A DNA stretch of 64,000 bases from Collinsella sp. TF06-26 (GCF_002232035.1 NZ_NKXR01000002.1:124001-188000); one strand, 5' to 3'. Positions 1 through 9,402 are shown, counted from the stretch's first letter. The notes: generated by a model not told the origin, from the sequence alone. Numbers and translations are program-made.

Positions 1-256
1 TCAGCGCGTTAACAAACTCCTGGGCCTTCGCACGACTGCTCAGGTTAAAGACACAAGCGGTCAACAGCCTGTTACGCAGGAAAACGTCGCGACCCTTGAT
101 CCTGTTGACCCCCGTGATGTCCTTAAGGTAGACAATCTCGGTGTGCCTGTCGCCAAAAGTGCCCTTCTTGAGCACCTCGATACGATTGGGGTAGATCTTA
201 ACATCTTTAAACCTACCCGAACCTTTGTCCTGGAATAGCAGCGTGTTGTTGTCCAT
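1..256 (-). CDS. PH-like small domain protein, C-terminus outside window
   Basis: The minus-strand frame opens at ATG 254-256 and stays open to the left edge, giving 85 residues without a stop, so the 3' part is missing. It starts MDNNTLLFQDKGSG and continues as alternating hydrophobic strands with TEIVYLKDITGVNRIKGRD, the pattern of small bacterial PH-like or DUF4429-type domains that often end in a SHOCT helix. No signal peptide or membrane segment is visible in the part seen. A second gene with a SHOCT tail lies nearby at 3.1-3.5 kb. The function is unknown; the PH-like assignment is by pattern only. Confidence 0.55.
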   Translation of the reverse strand, partial: MDNNTLLFQDKGSGRFKDVKIYPNRIEVLKKGTFGDRHTEIVYLKDITGVNRIKGRDVFLRNRLLTACVFNLSSRAKAQEFVNAL

Positions 257-424
257 ACGCGTCACTCCCGTGGGGTTCGCTAAAACTGTCTCTATTGCCA
301 CATTTTAGTCACCGCAAGGCTCCCATGCGAAGGTGCCAGACAGCACAGCAATTCGTGTCCGCGCGAGGCTTTAAACTAGATGCGATAAAGATGCATTCCA
401 CAAGAGGAAAGTGGGGCGACAGTG

Positions 425-1473
425 ATGGGCGAACTGGTAAACCGTGGAGAATCGGCAATCGTGCCCGAAGGTTTTTACAAGCAGGTTCCTCGATTCTCAA
501 CGCCGCTCGCGACAAGGCCTATACCGCCATTAACTTTGCGATGGTTGAGGCATATTGGGAGATCGGCAAGAGTATTGTTGATGAACAGGGCGGAGAGGAG
601 CGCGCCAAGTATGGCGATGCACTGATCGACGAACTTGCCGTTAGATTGACTAAGGATTTTGGCAGAGGCTTCAACGCCAGAAGCTTAAGATACATGCGTC
701 AGTTTTATCTTGCGTTCCCAATCCGGAACGCACTGCGTTCCGAATTGAATTGGACACATTACCGCAGGTTATCGCGTATAACCGACCCTAATGCTCGAAC
801 ATGGTACATGAACGAATGCGCCGATTCTCGCTGGAGCACGCGTCAGCTCGAACGCCAGATCAACACCATGTTCCGCGAGCGCCTACTTACCAGCAAGGAC
901 AAAGAGGCCGTCACCCAGGAAATCCAAGAGAGCGCCCCGGCTCGTCGCCCCGAGGATATCATCCGCGACCCATATGTACTGGAGTTTTTAGGTTTCTCGG
1001 ACGATGCTACGTTTCGCGAGAGCGATCTAGAGCAGGCACTCATCACGCATCTTCAGAAGTTCCTGCTGGAGCTTGGTCGTGGCTTCGCTTTCGAGGCGCG
1101 CCAAAAGCGCATCACCTTTGATGGGCGCCATTTCTATATTGACCTTGTGTTTTACAACTATCTGATGCGCTGTTTCGTGCTCATCGACCTTAAGACCGAT
1201 GACCTTACGCATCAGGACCTGGGCCAGATGCAAATGTATGTGAACTACTACACGCGTGAGCTCATGAACGAAGGCGACAATCCGCCCATAGGCATCGTGC
1301 TCTGCGCGGACAAAAGCGATTCGATCGTCGAGTACACGCTGCCCGAAGACAACGACCAAGTGTTTGCCGCCAAATACCTGCCGTATCTTCCAAGCAAGGA
1401 AGAGCTGGCACGCGAGCTGAGTGCCGAGTACCGCGCCATCAACGAAGCGACTAATGGCGAAGTGCAAGGATAG
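425..1473 (+). pseudogene. DUF1016 (YhcG-type) nuclease, N-terminus in another frame
   Basis: The frame ending at 1473 carries a DUF1016 protein: a winged-helix-like N-terminal region with NWTHYRRLSRI and WSTRQLERQI, then a PD-(D/E)XK nuclease-like domain with FYIDLVFYN followed by FVLIDLKTDD. The family N-terminus is not in this frame. ATG 425 in the next frame encodes MGELVNRGESAIVPEGFYKQ, which joins sensibly to SSILNAARDKAYTAINF of the main frame if one base is added near 485-488. Upstream of about 470 the main frame is basic and unlike the family. AAGAGGA at 402-408 is a distant possible ribosome site. The family is found as accessory nucleases, often near restriction or defence loci; none is seen here. 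A sequencing error, a real frameshift mutation, or an alternative start inside the main frame would each explain this. Confidence 0.65.
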
Positions 1474-1536
1474 CAGCACGTTGCGACCGATACCCCCGAC
1501 GGCGCTCCACATCACCCGGGAAAAGAGGAGCTTTCC

Positions 1537-2325
1537 ATGACACACAGACCGAAAACAACACTGCGCGACTGCATCTATGGGCTTGCCGTCGGTGACGCGC
1601 TGGGCGTTCCCTACGAGTTCAGACCTCGTGGCACGTTCGAATGCACCGACATGATCGGCTACGGCACGCACGAGCAGACCGCCGGCACCTGGAGCGACGA
1701 CACATCTATGACGCTCGCCACCTGCGACTCCATCAGAGAGCTCGGCCGCATTGACACCGAGGACATGCGCGACAAATTCGTGAGCTGGATCGCCAACGAC
1801 GAGTACACGATTGATGGCGTCTTCGACTACGGAGGAACGACCGCCCGCGCCCTTCGCTCCGGCAAGGGTGGCTCCGGCGAGCGCGACAACGGCAACGGCT
1901 CGCTCATGCGCATCGCACCCCTGGCGTTTGCCGATGCAACAGACAAAGAGATCCGTGAGGTCTCTGCAATCACCCACGCTCATAGAACATCGACCGAGTC
2001 ATGTGTCAAGTTCATCGAACTGTTGAGGTCCGAGATGGACGGCGCGCTCCCCGAATGGACACTCTGTCTGAAAGATGCACCCGAGCACGAAATCAGATCC
2101 GGCGGCTTCGTGCGCGACACGCTTAAGGCAGCCACTTGGTGCTTCGTCAACACTAACAGCTACGATGATTGTGTGCTTGCCGCCGTCAACCTGGGCGACG
2201 ACACCGACACCACCGCAGCCGTCGCAGGCGCCCTCGCCGGCGCAGCATACGGCATGGACGCAATTCCGCAGAAATGGATCGACACCCTGCGCGGTAAAGA
2301 GTTGATTGAGAGCTGCTTGTTTTAG
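1537..2325 (+). CDS. ADP-ribosylglycohydrolase family protein
   Basis: This 262-residue protein belongs to the DraG/ARH family, which hydrolyses ADP-ribose from proteins or small molecules using two metal ions. The signature metal ligands are visible as GTWSDDTSM (residues 50-58) and LGDDTDTTAA near residue 229, and the family opening GLAVGDALGVPYEF is at residues 15-28. Length is close to the family norm and no signal peptide is seen, so it should be cytoplasmic. AGAGGAG lies just before the ATG. A 73-residue gene follows after 32 nt and is probably co-transcribed. No ADP-ribosyltransferase toxin is adjacent, so a DarTG-like pairing is not supported; the substrate is unknown. Confidence 0.9.
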   Translation: MTHRPKTTLRDCIYGLAVGDALGVPYEFRPRGTFECTDMIGYGTHEQTAGTWSDDTSMTLATCDSIRELGRIDTEDMRDKFVSWIANDEYTIDGVFDYGGTTARALRSGKGGSGERDNGNGSLMRIAPLAFADATDKEIREVSAITHAHRTSTESCVKFIELLRSEMDGALPEWTLCLKDAPEHEIRSGGFVRDTLKAATWCFVNTNSYDDCVLAAVNLGDDTDTTAAVAGALAGAAYGMDAIPQKWIDTLRGKELIESCLF

Positions 2326-2357
2326 GGCGCCATTCAAGAAATAAGGTAGGAGGCATC

Positions 2358-2579
2358 ATGGAGAGGAAGATCGCGAATATCGATGAGTTCCAAATGGGCG
2401 AAAACGAGACCCCGATACTCCCAACGGGACTGATGGAGGAAGAAAACCTTTACGTCCTTCCCGACGGGCGCTACCTCCCCTGCGGGGTCTACCGGACCGA
2501 AGATGGCGGCTCACTCATTTATGAGCCATCCGGGCTCAGCTTCTTCGGGCAGATGCTTGCTCAATTCAAAGAGAGCTAA
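2358..2579 (+). CDS. Small hypothetical protein downstream of the glycohydrolase
   Basis: An acidic 73-residue protein with a strong site (GTAGGAGG) ahead of its ATG. It has no membrane segment and one cysteine. The middle (YVLPDGRYLPCGVYRTEDGG) reads like a short beta-rich unit. It lies 32 nt after the ADP-ribosylglycohydrolase on the same strand, so the two are likely an operon and may work together, but I recognise no family. Confidence 0.6.
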   Translation: MERKIANIDEFQMGENETPILPTGLMEEENLYVLPDGRYLPCGVYRTEDGGSLIYEPSGLSFFGQMLAQFKES

Positions 2580-2722
2580 AGGCTTGATTGCCCGTCAGAT
2601 CGACACTGCTCCAAACCAGGGGGTGGATAGGATGTCTCCCACCGCGGCCTGTGAGGTAAAATCTTGACCGCCGCGGAATCCGCCTGCGGGCAACGCTCCG
2701 ATCTCCGATTGGGGTGAAGCCT

Positions 2723-2815
2723 ATGAACTTGTTTCTTGAAATCCTGCGCCTCTCGATGTATGTGACCGGCATTGCCCGGAACCTCTACTCGATCTGGCGG
2801 GAATATAAGCAGTAA
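2723..2815 (+). CDS. 30-residue peptide gene, type I toxin-like appearance
   Basis: ATG 2723 opens a 30-codon frame starting MNLFLEILRLSMYVTGIARN and ending in the charged tail WREYKQ before TAA. GGGGTGAAG sits 5 nt upstream, a good ribosome site for so short a frame. The peptide is one amphipathic or membrane-seeking helix with a basic, charged end, and a 10-bp hairpin follows 23 nt after the stop. Short ORF, strong site, helical peptide and prompt terminator resemble type I toxin or small membrane peptide genes. I do not recognise a named family, and no antisense RNA promoter could be fixed by eye. Confidence 0.45.
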   Translation: MNLFLEILRLSMYVTGIARNLYSIWREYKQ

Positions 2816-2838
2816 CGGATAGCGAAGGGAGTCATAGA

Positions 2839-2864
2839 AAAGGGTCGGTTGCAGCCGACCCTTT
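2839..2864 (+). terminator. Hairpin after the 30-residue peptide gene
   Basis: AAAGGGTCGG (2839-2848) pairs perfectly with CCGACCCTTT (2855-2864) around a 6-nt loop. The trailing T run is only three bases, so termination strength is uncertain. From here to 3094 no supported gene is visible. Confidence 0.6.
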
Positions 2865-3094
2865 AAGACGATAGCACCTGCGTTGCCCGCGCTTCCAAAG
2901 TTGACCGACTGAGGAGCGGGTTCCGCGGCACATCCTGATTTTACCCAGTGGCAAGGCTCTTTTACAGCCGTTCCACCGTTTATTTACATCTGCCAATCAA
3001 GACGAGACTACTACGCACCTTTATTACACACGATATTTTCAGCCTGGTATAACCAAGTTCAATAATAGAATGCAAATCCAACCACCGTGTCTGA

Positions 3095-3557
3095 TTACAA
3101 AAAGATTTTTGCCTTTTCTGCAGCAAACTCTTCCTCGGTAAGCACTCCACTATCACGCAGCGTTGCAAGCCTCTCAAGCCTTGCAACTACATCAATCACT
3201 ATCCGCCAGCGTCTCAATAGTCTGTGAAACCTGCGGATACCGCTCAAGCTCCTTCGATAGGGCATCGACTATCTCGGCAATATTCTTTGCATTTTTGCCC
3301 CCGTTTAATACGTTTGCCCTGACCTTAGATGACGACTTGACAGTAACGCCAGATCCGCCTTCAACTGGAACAACCGAAATACTGATATTTTCGCCCCAAG
3401 ACCAAAGGCTCATACCAATCTCGGCTGCAACTGTTCTTGTTGTGGGCGATGCACTATCAACTTTTACTTTAGGCAGCTTTTCCATAGCTGCCTTCAAGGC
3501 ATTAAACGTGTCGTCAGGAGAATACGGTACCTGAAGCTGCTGATCCGCAAAACCCAT
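3095..3557 (-). pseudogene. SHOCT-domain protein split by a frameshift
   Basis: The first frame (3557 down to a TGA at 3192-3194) encodes 121 residues of a soluble beta-rich domain starting MGFADQQLQVPYSPDDTF. The next frame continues at once with [20 protein letters not shown] and ends [11 protein letters not shown] at 3095, a typical C-terminal SHOCT helix pair. Removing one T at about 3194 joins the two as ...[14 protein letters not shown], the normal architecture of such proteins. A GTG at 3197-3199 overlaps the stop and could restart a 34-residue SHOCT peptide. Either the gene is broken, it uses frameshifting or coupled reinitiation, or there is a one-base sequence error. Confidence 0.65.
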
Positions 3558-3673
3558 AATCTGGCCTCCGCTTCTTACAAGATTAAGGCTATCGGCAATG
3601 GTAGCACGTTCCCAGCAGTCTTAAATTCGTCTCATGACCTTGCGATGCAGCCCGACGCCCCGGCTCCGCTTCC

Positions 3674-5011
3674 CTACTTCCCAAAGATCGCAGCGAACAA
3701 TCCCTTGCGCTTGGGTTTTTCTTCTCGGTAGGAACCCTCGGCAGCCGCTGCCACCTGACGTGGCTGCTCGTCGCCTCCACGGCGCACAATTTGGTACAGG
3801 AATGGCGATTTGATGTATTTGACCTCGACGGGCGTGGCGTGAACGGTGCTTTCGCCGGACAGATGCAGGCTCGGATTGAGCGGCGCCACAATATGCGTCT
3901 CGCGCTTGTCGCTAAACACCACCGCCGCCGCACGGCCCGTCTGGCCGTTCACGGCAATGCGCACCTGCTCGCCATTACGTCCATCCGACGCGGGACGATC
4001 GACAAAGTAGACCGGCACCATAACCAGGCCGTCCTTGTGCTTGCGGGCCTTGCGCGCCCAGGTGCGGATGCTCTTTTTATTGAGCCCCAGGAAAGTCTCG
4101 GCATCGTTGCCAACAATGTCGAGCGCCAGCTTGTCAATGACCACCTGGTCCTTGGTGGACGCATCGACGGAGACAACGCGGAAGTCGCCTTCCTGCATGG
4201 CCGGGTCGAACGACCCAACCTTGGCAAAGTCCCATGGCTCCAGAATGCCCATAAGGCGAACGTCCAGGTAGTTTGCCCTGGGATATGCCCAGTCGAGCAC
4301 CTCGTAGTACACCAGGGTCTCCTTGCTCAGGCCCTTGCCCGGGAAGGACGCCATCATGCGCAGGTCCGCGAGCGCCATGGGGAAGTAGAAGAGCATCATG
4401 TCGTTTTGAATCGCGTCTTCCACATCGTGACCGGCAAAGGCGTCTGGATATCGGCGCACCAGCTCAAGCGCATTGGCGCGCGCCTGCTGCGGCGTTATCT
4501 CGCAGGGAATACCCTGCTCGGGCACATATTCCGCACCAACGCCCATAGTCAGGCGCTTGCTAAACGTCCCCGGCTTGAGCAGGTCGGCGACACCGATCTT
4601 ATTGCCGCAGGACGGGCACTCAAACACGCGCTGGGTCGACTCGCCCTCAAAGGACGCTCCGCAGAAGGGACAGGGGATGCTCACGTGCGTGGCCTCTTGG
4701 AACTCCTGGGCCGTGCCGCGGTCTTCCCACAGCAGATGCTCCAGAACCGACTGATTGCGCCAGTGCTCATTAAAGAAATACCAGTCGGGGTCCACCGGGC
4801 GCTCGAGCTGCGACACATGCGTGAGCTTAAGCAGCCCATCGACAACCGTCAGTGGCGTATGGCGAATGCCCAGGGCGCTCTTGGGCTCCCCCGCATCGGC
4901 CTGCCACGGAACGACCGTGCCGCAATAGGCGCACTCAAAGCTGCGTTTAGCCTGGTGTGAGTACATAGGGCCGCCGCAGTTTTGGCATTTAATGGCAAAC
5001 ATCTCGTCCAT
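3674..5011 (-). CDS. Double zinc-ribbon protein of unknown function
   Basis: A 445-residue cytoplasmic protein with two TFIIB-like zinc ribbons at its N-terminus: C9-x2-C12 with C27-x2-C30, then CPFC...CPSC near residues 115-135. The rest is a long mixed domain without membrane segments, closing with a basic tail (KPKRKGLFAAIFGK). AAAGGAGGACG stands just ahead of ATG 5011, which fixes the start. Proteins of this kind are usually annotated as TFIIB-type zinc ribbon-containing; the role is not known. It is transcribed away from the cation transporter on its right. Confidence 0.75.
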   Translation of the reverse strand: MDEMFAIKCQNCGGPMYSHQAKRSFECAYCGTVVPWQADAGEPKSALGIRHTPLTVVDGLLKLTHVSQLERPVDPDWYFFNEHWRNQSVLEHLLWEDRGTAQEFQEATHVSIPCPFCGASFEGESTQRVFECPSCGNKIGVADLLKPGTFSKRLTMGVGAEYVPEQGIPCEITPQQARANALELVRRYPDAFAGHDVEDAIQNDMMLFYFPMALADLRMMASFPGKGLSKETLVYYEVLDWAYPRANYLDVRLMGILEPWDFAKVGSFDPAMQEGDFRVVSVDASTKDQVVIDKLALDIVGNDAETFLGLNKKSIRTWARKARKHKDGLVMVPVYFVDRPASDGRNGEQVRIAVNGQTGRAAAVVFSDKRETHIVAPLNPSLHLSGESTVHATPVEVKYIKSPFLYQIVRRGGDEQPRQVAAAAEGSYREEKPKRKGLFAAIFGK

Positions 5012-5229
5012 GAATACGTCCTCCTTTGCACTGGGGCTGTCGACATTAAGTATGTTGGGCAGGTAAGCACGTGCCCATACCCATGTGGCCCAAAATCGAG
5101 CACCCAGGCAGACGAGAAGGCTCGCTCGTTAGCACCGGCAGACTATTGCTGCATTTTCTGAGTATCGGTGCACGGCGCCCCCGCGCGAGCTACACTATCC
5201 CCTTAAACATGATTGTGAGGACGACCGCT

Positions 5230-6411
5230 ATGCTATTTGTAAATCGGCTGGTACATACGCTTGTTCCCGGCAGCGAGGGCGAGCCGGTCGATACCTCCCG
5301 CCGCACCAACGCGGGCTTCGCCGCAAGCCTCATCTGCATTGGCCTCAACATCACCTTGTGCCTGGCCAAGGGCATCGCGGGCCTGCTCGCTGGCTCCGTC
5401 TCCCTCATCGCCGACGCTTTCAACAACCTCTCCGATGCCTCGAGCAACATCGTGAGCCTGCTCGGGTTCCGCCTCGCCAGCCGCCCGGCAGACGAAGGCC
5501 ACCCCTATGGCCACGGCCGCTACGAGTACCTCGCCGGCTTGTTTGTCGCCGTCCTGGTTTGCGCCGTCGGCATCAACCTGATCCTCGAGTCGGTCACCAA
5601 GATCATCAAGCCTTCCCCCACCGCTTACACGCTCGTTTCCCTTGCGGCACTGGCTACATCCATGCTCGTTAAGCTCTGGATGGCCGCATTCAACCGCGCG
5701 CTGGGCAACCGTATCGATTCCGAAACACTCATTGCCACAGCACAGGACTCCAAAAACGACGTCATCACCTCGGGCTCGGTCTTGGTGGCGGCGCTTATTT
5801 CGCAGACGACCGGCTTTGACCTCGATGGCTGGGCAGGCCTGGGTGTGGGCATCTTCATCTGCATCAGCGGCATGGGCCTAGTGCGCGACGCCATCAGCCC
5901 GTTGCTGGGGCAAGCGCCCGACCCCAAGCTCGTCCAGGCAATCCGCGACAAGATCATGTCCTATCCGCAGGTCTTGGGCACACACGACCTGATGGTGCAC
6001 GACTACGGCCCCGGTCGTCAGTTTGCCAGCGCTCACGTGGAGATGCCCGGCGAGGGCGACGCATTTGAGCACCACGAGATCCTGGACACCATCGAGCACG
6101 ACATCAAGCGCCAGATGGGCATTGGCATCACGCTGCACTGCGACCCCATCGCGACAACCGGCGATGATTTGCGCGGCTGGGTCAAGCGCGGCGTTATGCA
6201 GATCGACCCCGCGCTCTCCATCCACGACCTGCACGAGCACGACGGGTTCGTTTCGTTTGACCTGGTGCGCCCCGACGGCTTTGACATATCCGACGAGGAG
6301 CTGCTGGAGCTCGTCACGCGCATCGTGCACGAGCGCCGACCCAATGCCTCATGCGTCGTTACGTTTGACTCGGGCTTTAGCTCGCCCGACCGTCCGGCTG
6401 AACAGCTGTAG
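5230..6411 (+). CDS. Cation diffusion facilitator (divalent metal efflux)
   Basis: A CDF-family inner-membrane transporter that exchanges divalent metal ions such as Zn2+, Fe2+ or Mn2+ for protons. The diagnostic region GSVSLIADAFNNLSDASSNI follows the first helices, then HPYGHGRYEY, further membrane helices and a cytoplasmic ferredoxin-like dimerisation domain with an additional C-terminal segment. The frame is open from 5071, but GAGGA lies 8 nt before ATG 5230, where MLFVNRLVHTLVPG starts, giving 393 residues, a normal length. ATG 5209 is a weaker alternative. The metal cannot be told from sequence alone. Confidence 0.88.
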   Translation: MLFVNRLVHTLVPGSEGEPVDTSRRTNAGFAASLICIGLNITLCLAKGIAGLLAGSVSLIADAFNNLSDASSNIVSLLGFRLASRPADEGHPYGHGRYEYLAGLFVAVLVCAVGINLILESVTKIIKPSPTAYTLVSLAALATSMLVKLWMAAFNRALGNRIDSETLIATAQDSKNDVITSGSVLVAALISQTTGFDLDGWAGLGVGIFICISGMGLVRDAISPLLGQAPDPKLVQAIRDKIMSYPQVLGTHDLMVHDYGPGRQFASAHVEMPGEGDAFEHHEILDTIEHDIKRQMGIGITLHCDPIATTGDDLRGWVKRGVMQIDPALSIHDLHEHDGFVSFDLVRPDGFDISDEELLELVTRIVHERRPNASCVVTFDSGFSSPDRPAEQL

Positions 6412-6423
6412 CCCGCTTAACAG

Positions 6424-7413
6424 CTAGTTTCCCTGCGCGCCCGAGATGCCGTTTTGCAGTGCATTCCAGGCACCCGTCGCCATGTCGCCCAAGTTCTGCG
6501 CGGTGTCGCCCAGGTTTTGTGCCGTATCGCCCAGCTCTTGCGCCTTGTCTCCCAACTCCTGTGCCTTGTTGCTCAAGTCCTCCAGCGTATTGGAACTCGA
6601 GCTGTCGGTACCGCTTTGGCCGTCGGGCGAGTTGCCCGAGCTATTCTTGTGCGTGAGTTGAATTTCGAGGTTGCCGCTGTCGTTATAGTAAGCAGAAGTA
6701 ACGACCCAGTTGGCATCGATGACGGGCGTTGAGCCATCATCAGTCAGGACCACGGCATTCGAAAGATTGGCGCCGCGCGACTTGAGAAGTTTCTTGGCGT
6801 TGGACCAGTACTGCCCCGGGATATCGCTCAGATCGACGGTGCTAGACGAGGCGGACTCGGTTTGCTCGGCAGCGGTATCAGCCGTTGAACTCCCTCGCTT
6901 GTTGAGCATGCCCGACACAATGGCAAACACAACCGACAGCGCAAAGAAGATCGCCAGCACGATGAGGATCTTCTTGATCACGCTCGACGAACGCGACGGC
7001 TTCTTCTCCTCGTCCTCGCCATATTGCGGAATCGACTTGGGGTACTCGCGATACGGCTCGCGCGACTCGTAGCGAGACTGCGCCGTGCGAGGCATATACG
7101 TCGTCTGCTGAGGCTGCGGAATGGGATTTTGCGGCAGGTCATCATAGGGATTCGGCGTCGAGGCGGCATAAGAATCCTGCGGCGCGTAATCAAACGGGTC
7201 CGGAGCTGCGTTGCCATAGGGGCCTTGCGAAGATACAGCATAAGAATCCCGCGCTGTGTCGCCATAGCCCATAACCCGGGTTGGCTCGGCAGAAGGCTGC
7301 GTCGCGGCGGGGTCGGTATAACCGGGGTTGGGAACAACGCGGGTCGCATCGGCGCTATCGCCAGCCTGCGCAGAACCGTAGCCGCCCATCACGGTTGTCT
7401 TGTCCTGATCCAT
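6424..7413 (-). CDS. Single-pass membrane protein with heptad-repeat tail
   Basis: A 329-residue protein in three parts. Residues 1-140 are disordered and rich in Pro, Tyr, Gln, Asp and Ser (repeated blocks such as DSYAVSSQGPYGN). A membrane helix (about 146-168) follows a basic stretch. The outside part has a small domain (DLSDIPGQYWSNAKKLLKSR ... NLEIQLTH) and a Ser/Gly linker ending in four 7-residue repeats: KAQELGD twice, then TAQNLGD twice. The topology suggests a cytoplasmic disordered N-terminus and an extracytoplasmic C-terminus. The middle domain loosely recalls PASTA-like modules of surface proteins. It converges on the CDF gene with a 12-nt gap. Function unknown. Confidence 0.7.
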   Translation of the reverse strand: MDQDKTTVMGGYGSAQAGDSADATRVVPNPGYTDPAATQPSAEPTRVMGYGDTARDSYAVSSQGPYGNAAPDPFDYAPQDSYAASTPNPYDDLPQNPIPQPQQTTYMPRTAQSRYESREPYREYPKSIPQYGEDEEKKPSRSSSVIKKILIVLAIFFALSVVFAIVSGMLNKRGSSTADTAAEQTESASSSTVDLSDIPGQYWSNAKKLLKSRGANLSNAVVLTDDGSTPVIDANWVVTSAYYNDSGNLEIQLTHKNSSGNSPDGQSGTDSSSSNTLEDLSNKAQELGDKAQELGDTAQNLGDTAQNLGDMATGAWNALQNGISGAQGN

Positions 7414-7523
7414 GCAACGATTCCTTTCCGTCGCCCGTAAGCATCAAGTTATCCATGCATTCTACCCGCGCAAAAGCCCGTGACGGACAGAGCCCGTCCA
7501 TATCTACAAGACAAGCGCGGCTA

Positions 7524-7565
7524 GAAAACAAAAGCCCCGCCGGGCCTTGGTAGGCGCGACGGGGC
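7524..7565 (-). terminator. Rho-independent terminator of fhs
   Basis: Read on the minus strand, GCCCCGTCGCGCC pairs with GGCCCGGCGGGGC across a 6-nt loop and is followed by TTTTGTTTT. It lies 25 nt after the fhs stop codon. Confidence 0.85.
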
Positions 7566-7590
7566 GGGCAAGCAGCTATGGGCAACAAGC

Positions 7591-9258
7591 TTAGAACAGG
7601 CCGGTGATGTTGCCGTCGTTGTCGACGTCGATGTTCTCAGCCGCGGGGACCTTGGGCAGGCCCGGCATGGTCAGAACACTGCCGGTCAGTGCGACCACAA
7701 AGTGGGCACCGGCGGAAACCTTGAGCTCACGCACCGTGATGCGGAAGTTCTCGGGAGCGCCCAGGGCCTTGGCGTTGTCGCTAAAGCTGTACTGCGTCTT
7801 GGCCACGCACACCGGCAGGTTGCCAAAGCCGTTCTCGCGCAGCTCGGCGAGCTGGCGCTTGGCGGCCGGCGTAAAGTCAACACCGTCGGCGCGGTAGACC
7901 TTGGTGGCAATGGCCTCAAGAGCGTCGGCCACATCGGCGCCGTCCTCATAGGCAAACTTGAGCTCGCTCGGCTGCTCAATCAGACGCATGACCTCATCGG
8001 CAAGCTCGAGCGCGCCCTCGCCGCCCTTGGCCCAGACCTCGGAAAGCTTAACGTTGACGCCGAGCTTCTGGCACTCGGACTCGATGAGCGCAAGCTCGGC
8101 CTCGGTGTCCGTCGGGAAGCGGTTGATGGCGACTACGCAGGGCAGACCATAAACGTTCTGGATGTTGTCGACGTGACGCAGCAGGTTGGGCATGCCGGCC
8201 TTGAGTGCCTCGAGGTTCTCCTCGTTGAGGTCGGCCTTGGCGACGCCACCGTTGTACTTCAGCGCACGAGCGGTCGCGACGACCACGACGGCGCTGGGGC
8301 GAACGCCCGTCATGCGGCACTTGATGTCGAGGAACTTCTCGGCACCCAGATCGGCACCGAAGCCGGCCTCGGTAATGGCGACATCGCCAAAGCGCATCGC
8401 CATACGCGTGGCCATGATAGAGTTGCAGCCGTGGGCAATGTTGGCGAAGGGACCGCCGTGGACAAACGCGGGCGTGCCCTCGAGCGTTTGCACCAAGTTG
8501 GGCTTGAGCGCGTCCTTAAGCAACGCGGCCATGGCACCCTGGGCCTTAAGGTCGCGGGCACGGACGGGCTCGCCGGCAAAGCTGTAGCCGACGACGATCT
8601 CGCCCAGGCGCTCCTTGAGGTCGTTAATGCTCGTAGACAGGCACAGGATTGCCATGACCTCGGAGGCGACGGTGATATCGAAGCCGTCCTCGCGCGGCAC
8701 GCCCTGGGCCTTACCGCCAATGCCGTCGATGACGTGGCGCAGCTGACGGTCGTTCATATCGACGACGCGCTTCCAAGTGATGCGCTTAACGTCAATACCG
8801 AGCTGGTTGCCCTGTTGAATGTGGTTGTCGAGCATGGCGGCCAGCAGGTTGTTGGCAGCACCGATGGCATGGAAGTCACCGGTAAAGTGCAGGTTGATAT
8901 CCTCCATGGGGATGACCTGAGCCCAGCCGCCGCCGGCAGCACCGCCCTTAACGCCAAAGACGGGGCCAAGCGAAGGCTCGCGCAGGGCCACGGCGCTCTT
9001 GACGCCGCGACGGCGCAGGCCGTCGGCCAGACCGATGGTCGTGGTGGTCTTGCCCTCGCCCGCAGGCGTTGGGTTGATAGCGGTCACGAGGACGAGCTTG
9101 GCCTGGTGATCAGTCGGCTCGTTGAGCAGGGAATAATCGACCTTAGCCTTGTCGAAGCCGTACGGAATCAGGTGCTTAACGTCGACGCCGGCGTTCTTGG
9201 CCACCTCGGTAATAGGCAGCGGCGTGACAGAACGTGCGATTTCGATGTCAGTAGGCAT
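7591..9258 (-). CDS. fhs: Formate-tetrahydrofolate ligase
   Basis: ATP-dependent ligation of formate to tetrahydrofolate, giving 10-formyl-THF for one-carbon metabolism or the methyl branch of acetogenesis. The P-loop [19 protein letters not shown] is near residue 65, and the protein is 555 residues, the usual length. The frame is open 20 codons further upstream, but AAAGGACC lies just before ATG 9258 ([11 protein letters not shown]), which is chosen. A TGCTATGCT extended -10 sits in the 144-nt gap upstream, so it probably has its own promoter although ruvB precedes it on the same strand. I saw no tetrahydrofolate riboswitch in that gap. Confidence 0.96.
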   Translation of the reverse strand: MPTDIEIARSVTPLPITEVAKNAGVDVKHLIPYGFDKAKVDYSLLNEPTDHQAKLVLVTAINPTPAGEGKTTTTIGLADGLRRRGVKSAVALREPSLGPVFGVKGGAAGGGWAQVIPMEDINLHFTGDFHAIGAANNLLAAMLDNHIQQGNQLGIDVKRITWKRVVDMNDRQLRHVIDGIGGKAQGVPREDGFDITVASEVMAILCLSTSINDLKERLGEIVVGYSFAGEPVRARDLKAQGAMAALLKDALKPNLVQTLEGTPAFVHGGPFANIAHGCNSIMATRMAMRFGDVAITEAGFGADLGAEKFLDIKCRMTGVRPSAVVVVATARALKYNGGVAKADLNEENLEALKAGMPNLLRHVDNIQNVYGLPCVVAINRFPTDTEAELALIESECQKLGVNVKLSEVWAKGGEGALELADEVMRLIEQPSELKFAYEDGADVADALEAIATKVYRADGVDFTPAAKRQLAELRENGFGNLPVCVAKTQYSFSDNAKALGAPENFRITVRELKVSAGAHFVVALTGSVLTMPGLPKVPAAENIDVDNDGNITGLF

Positions 9259-9402
9259 GGGCGGTCCTTTCGTTACCGAATGAGAAAAAGACCAATTCAG
9301 CATAGCACGGGCGCGCAATAGTAAAACACCCGTAACCGATGAATGGCGATATGTTTATCCAATGCTCAGCGATAGCTTAACAACCCGCCAAAACAAAGCG
9401 CC

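Noticed and set aside
295-424. N-terminal extension of the DUF1016 frame
   Set aside because: Basic, unlike the family and without a ribosome site; the family-like N-terminus is in another frame from 425.
9259-9402. Tetrahydrofolate riboswitch ahead of fhs
   Set aside because: The gap is short and none of the conserved riboswitch core could be matched by eye.
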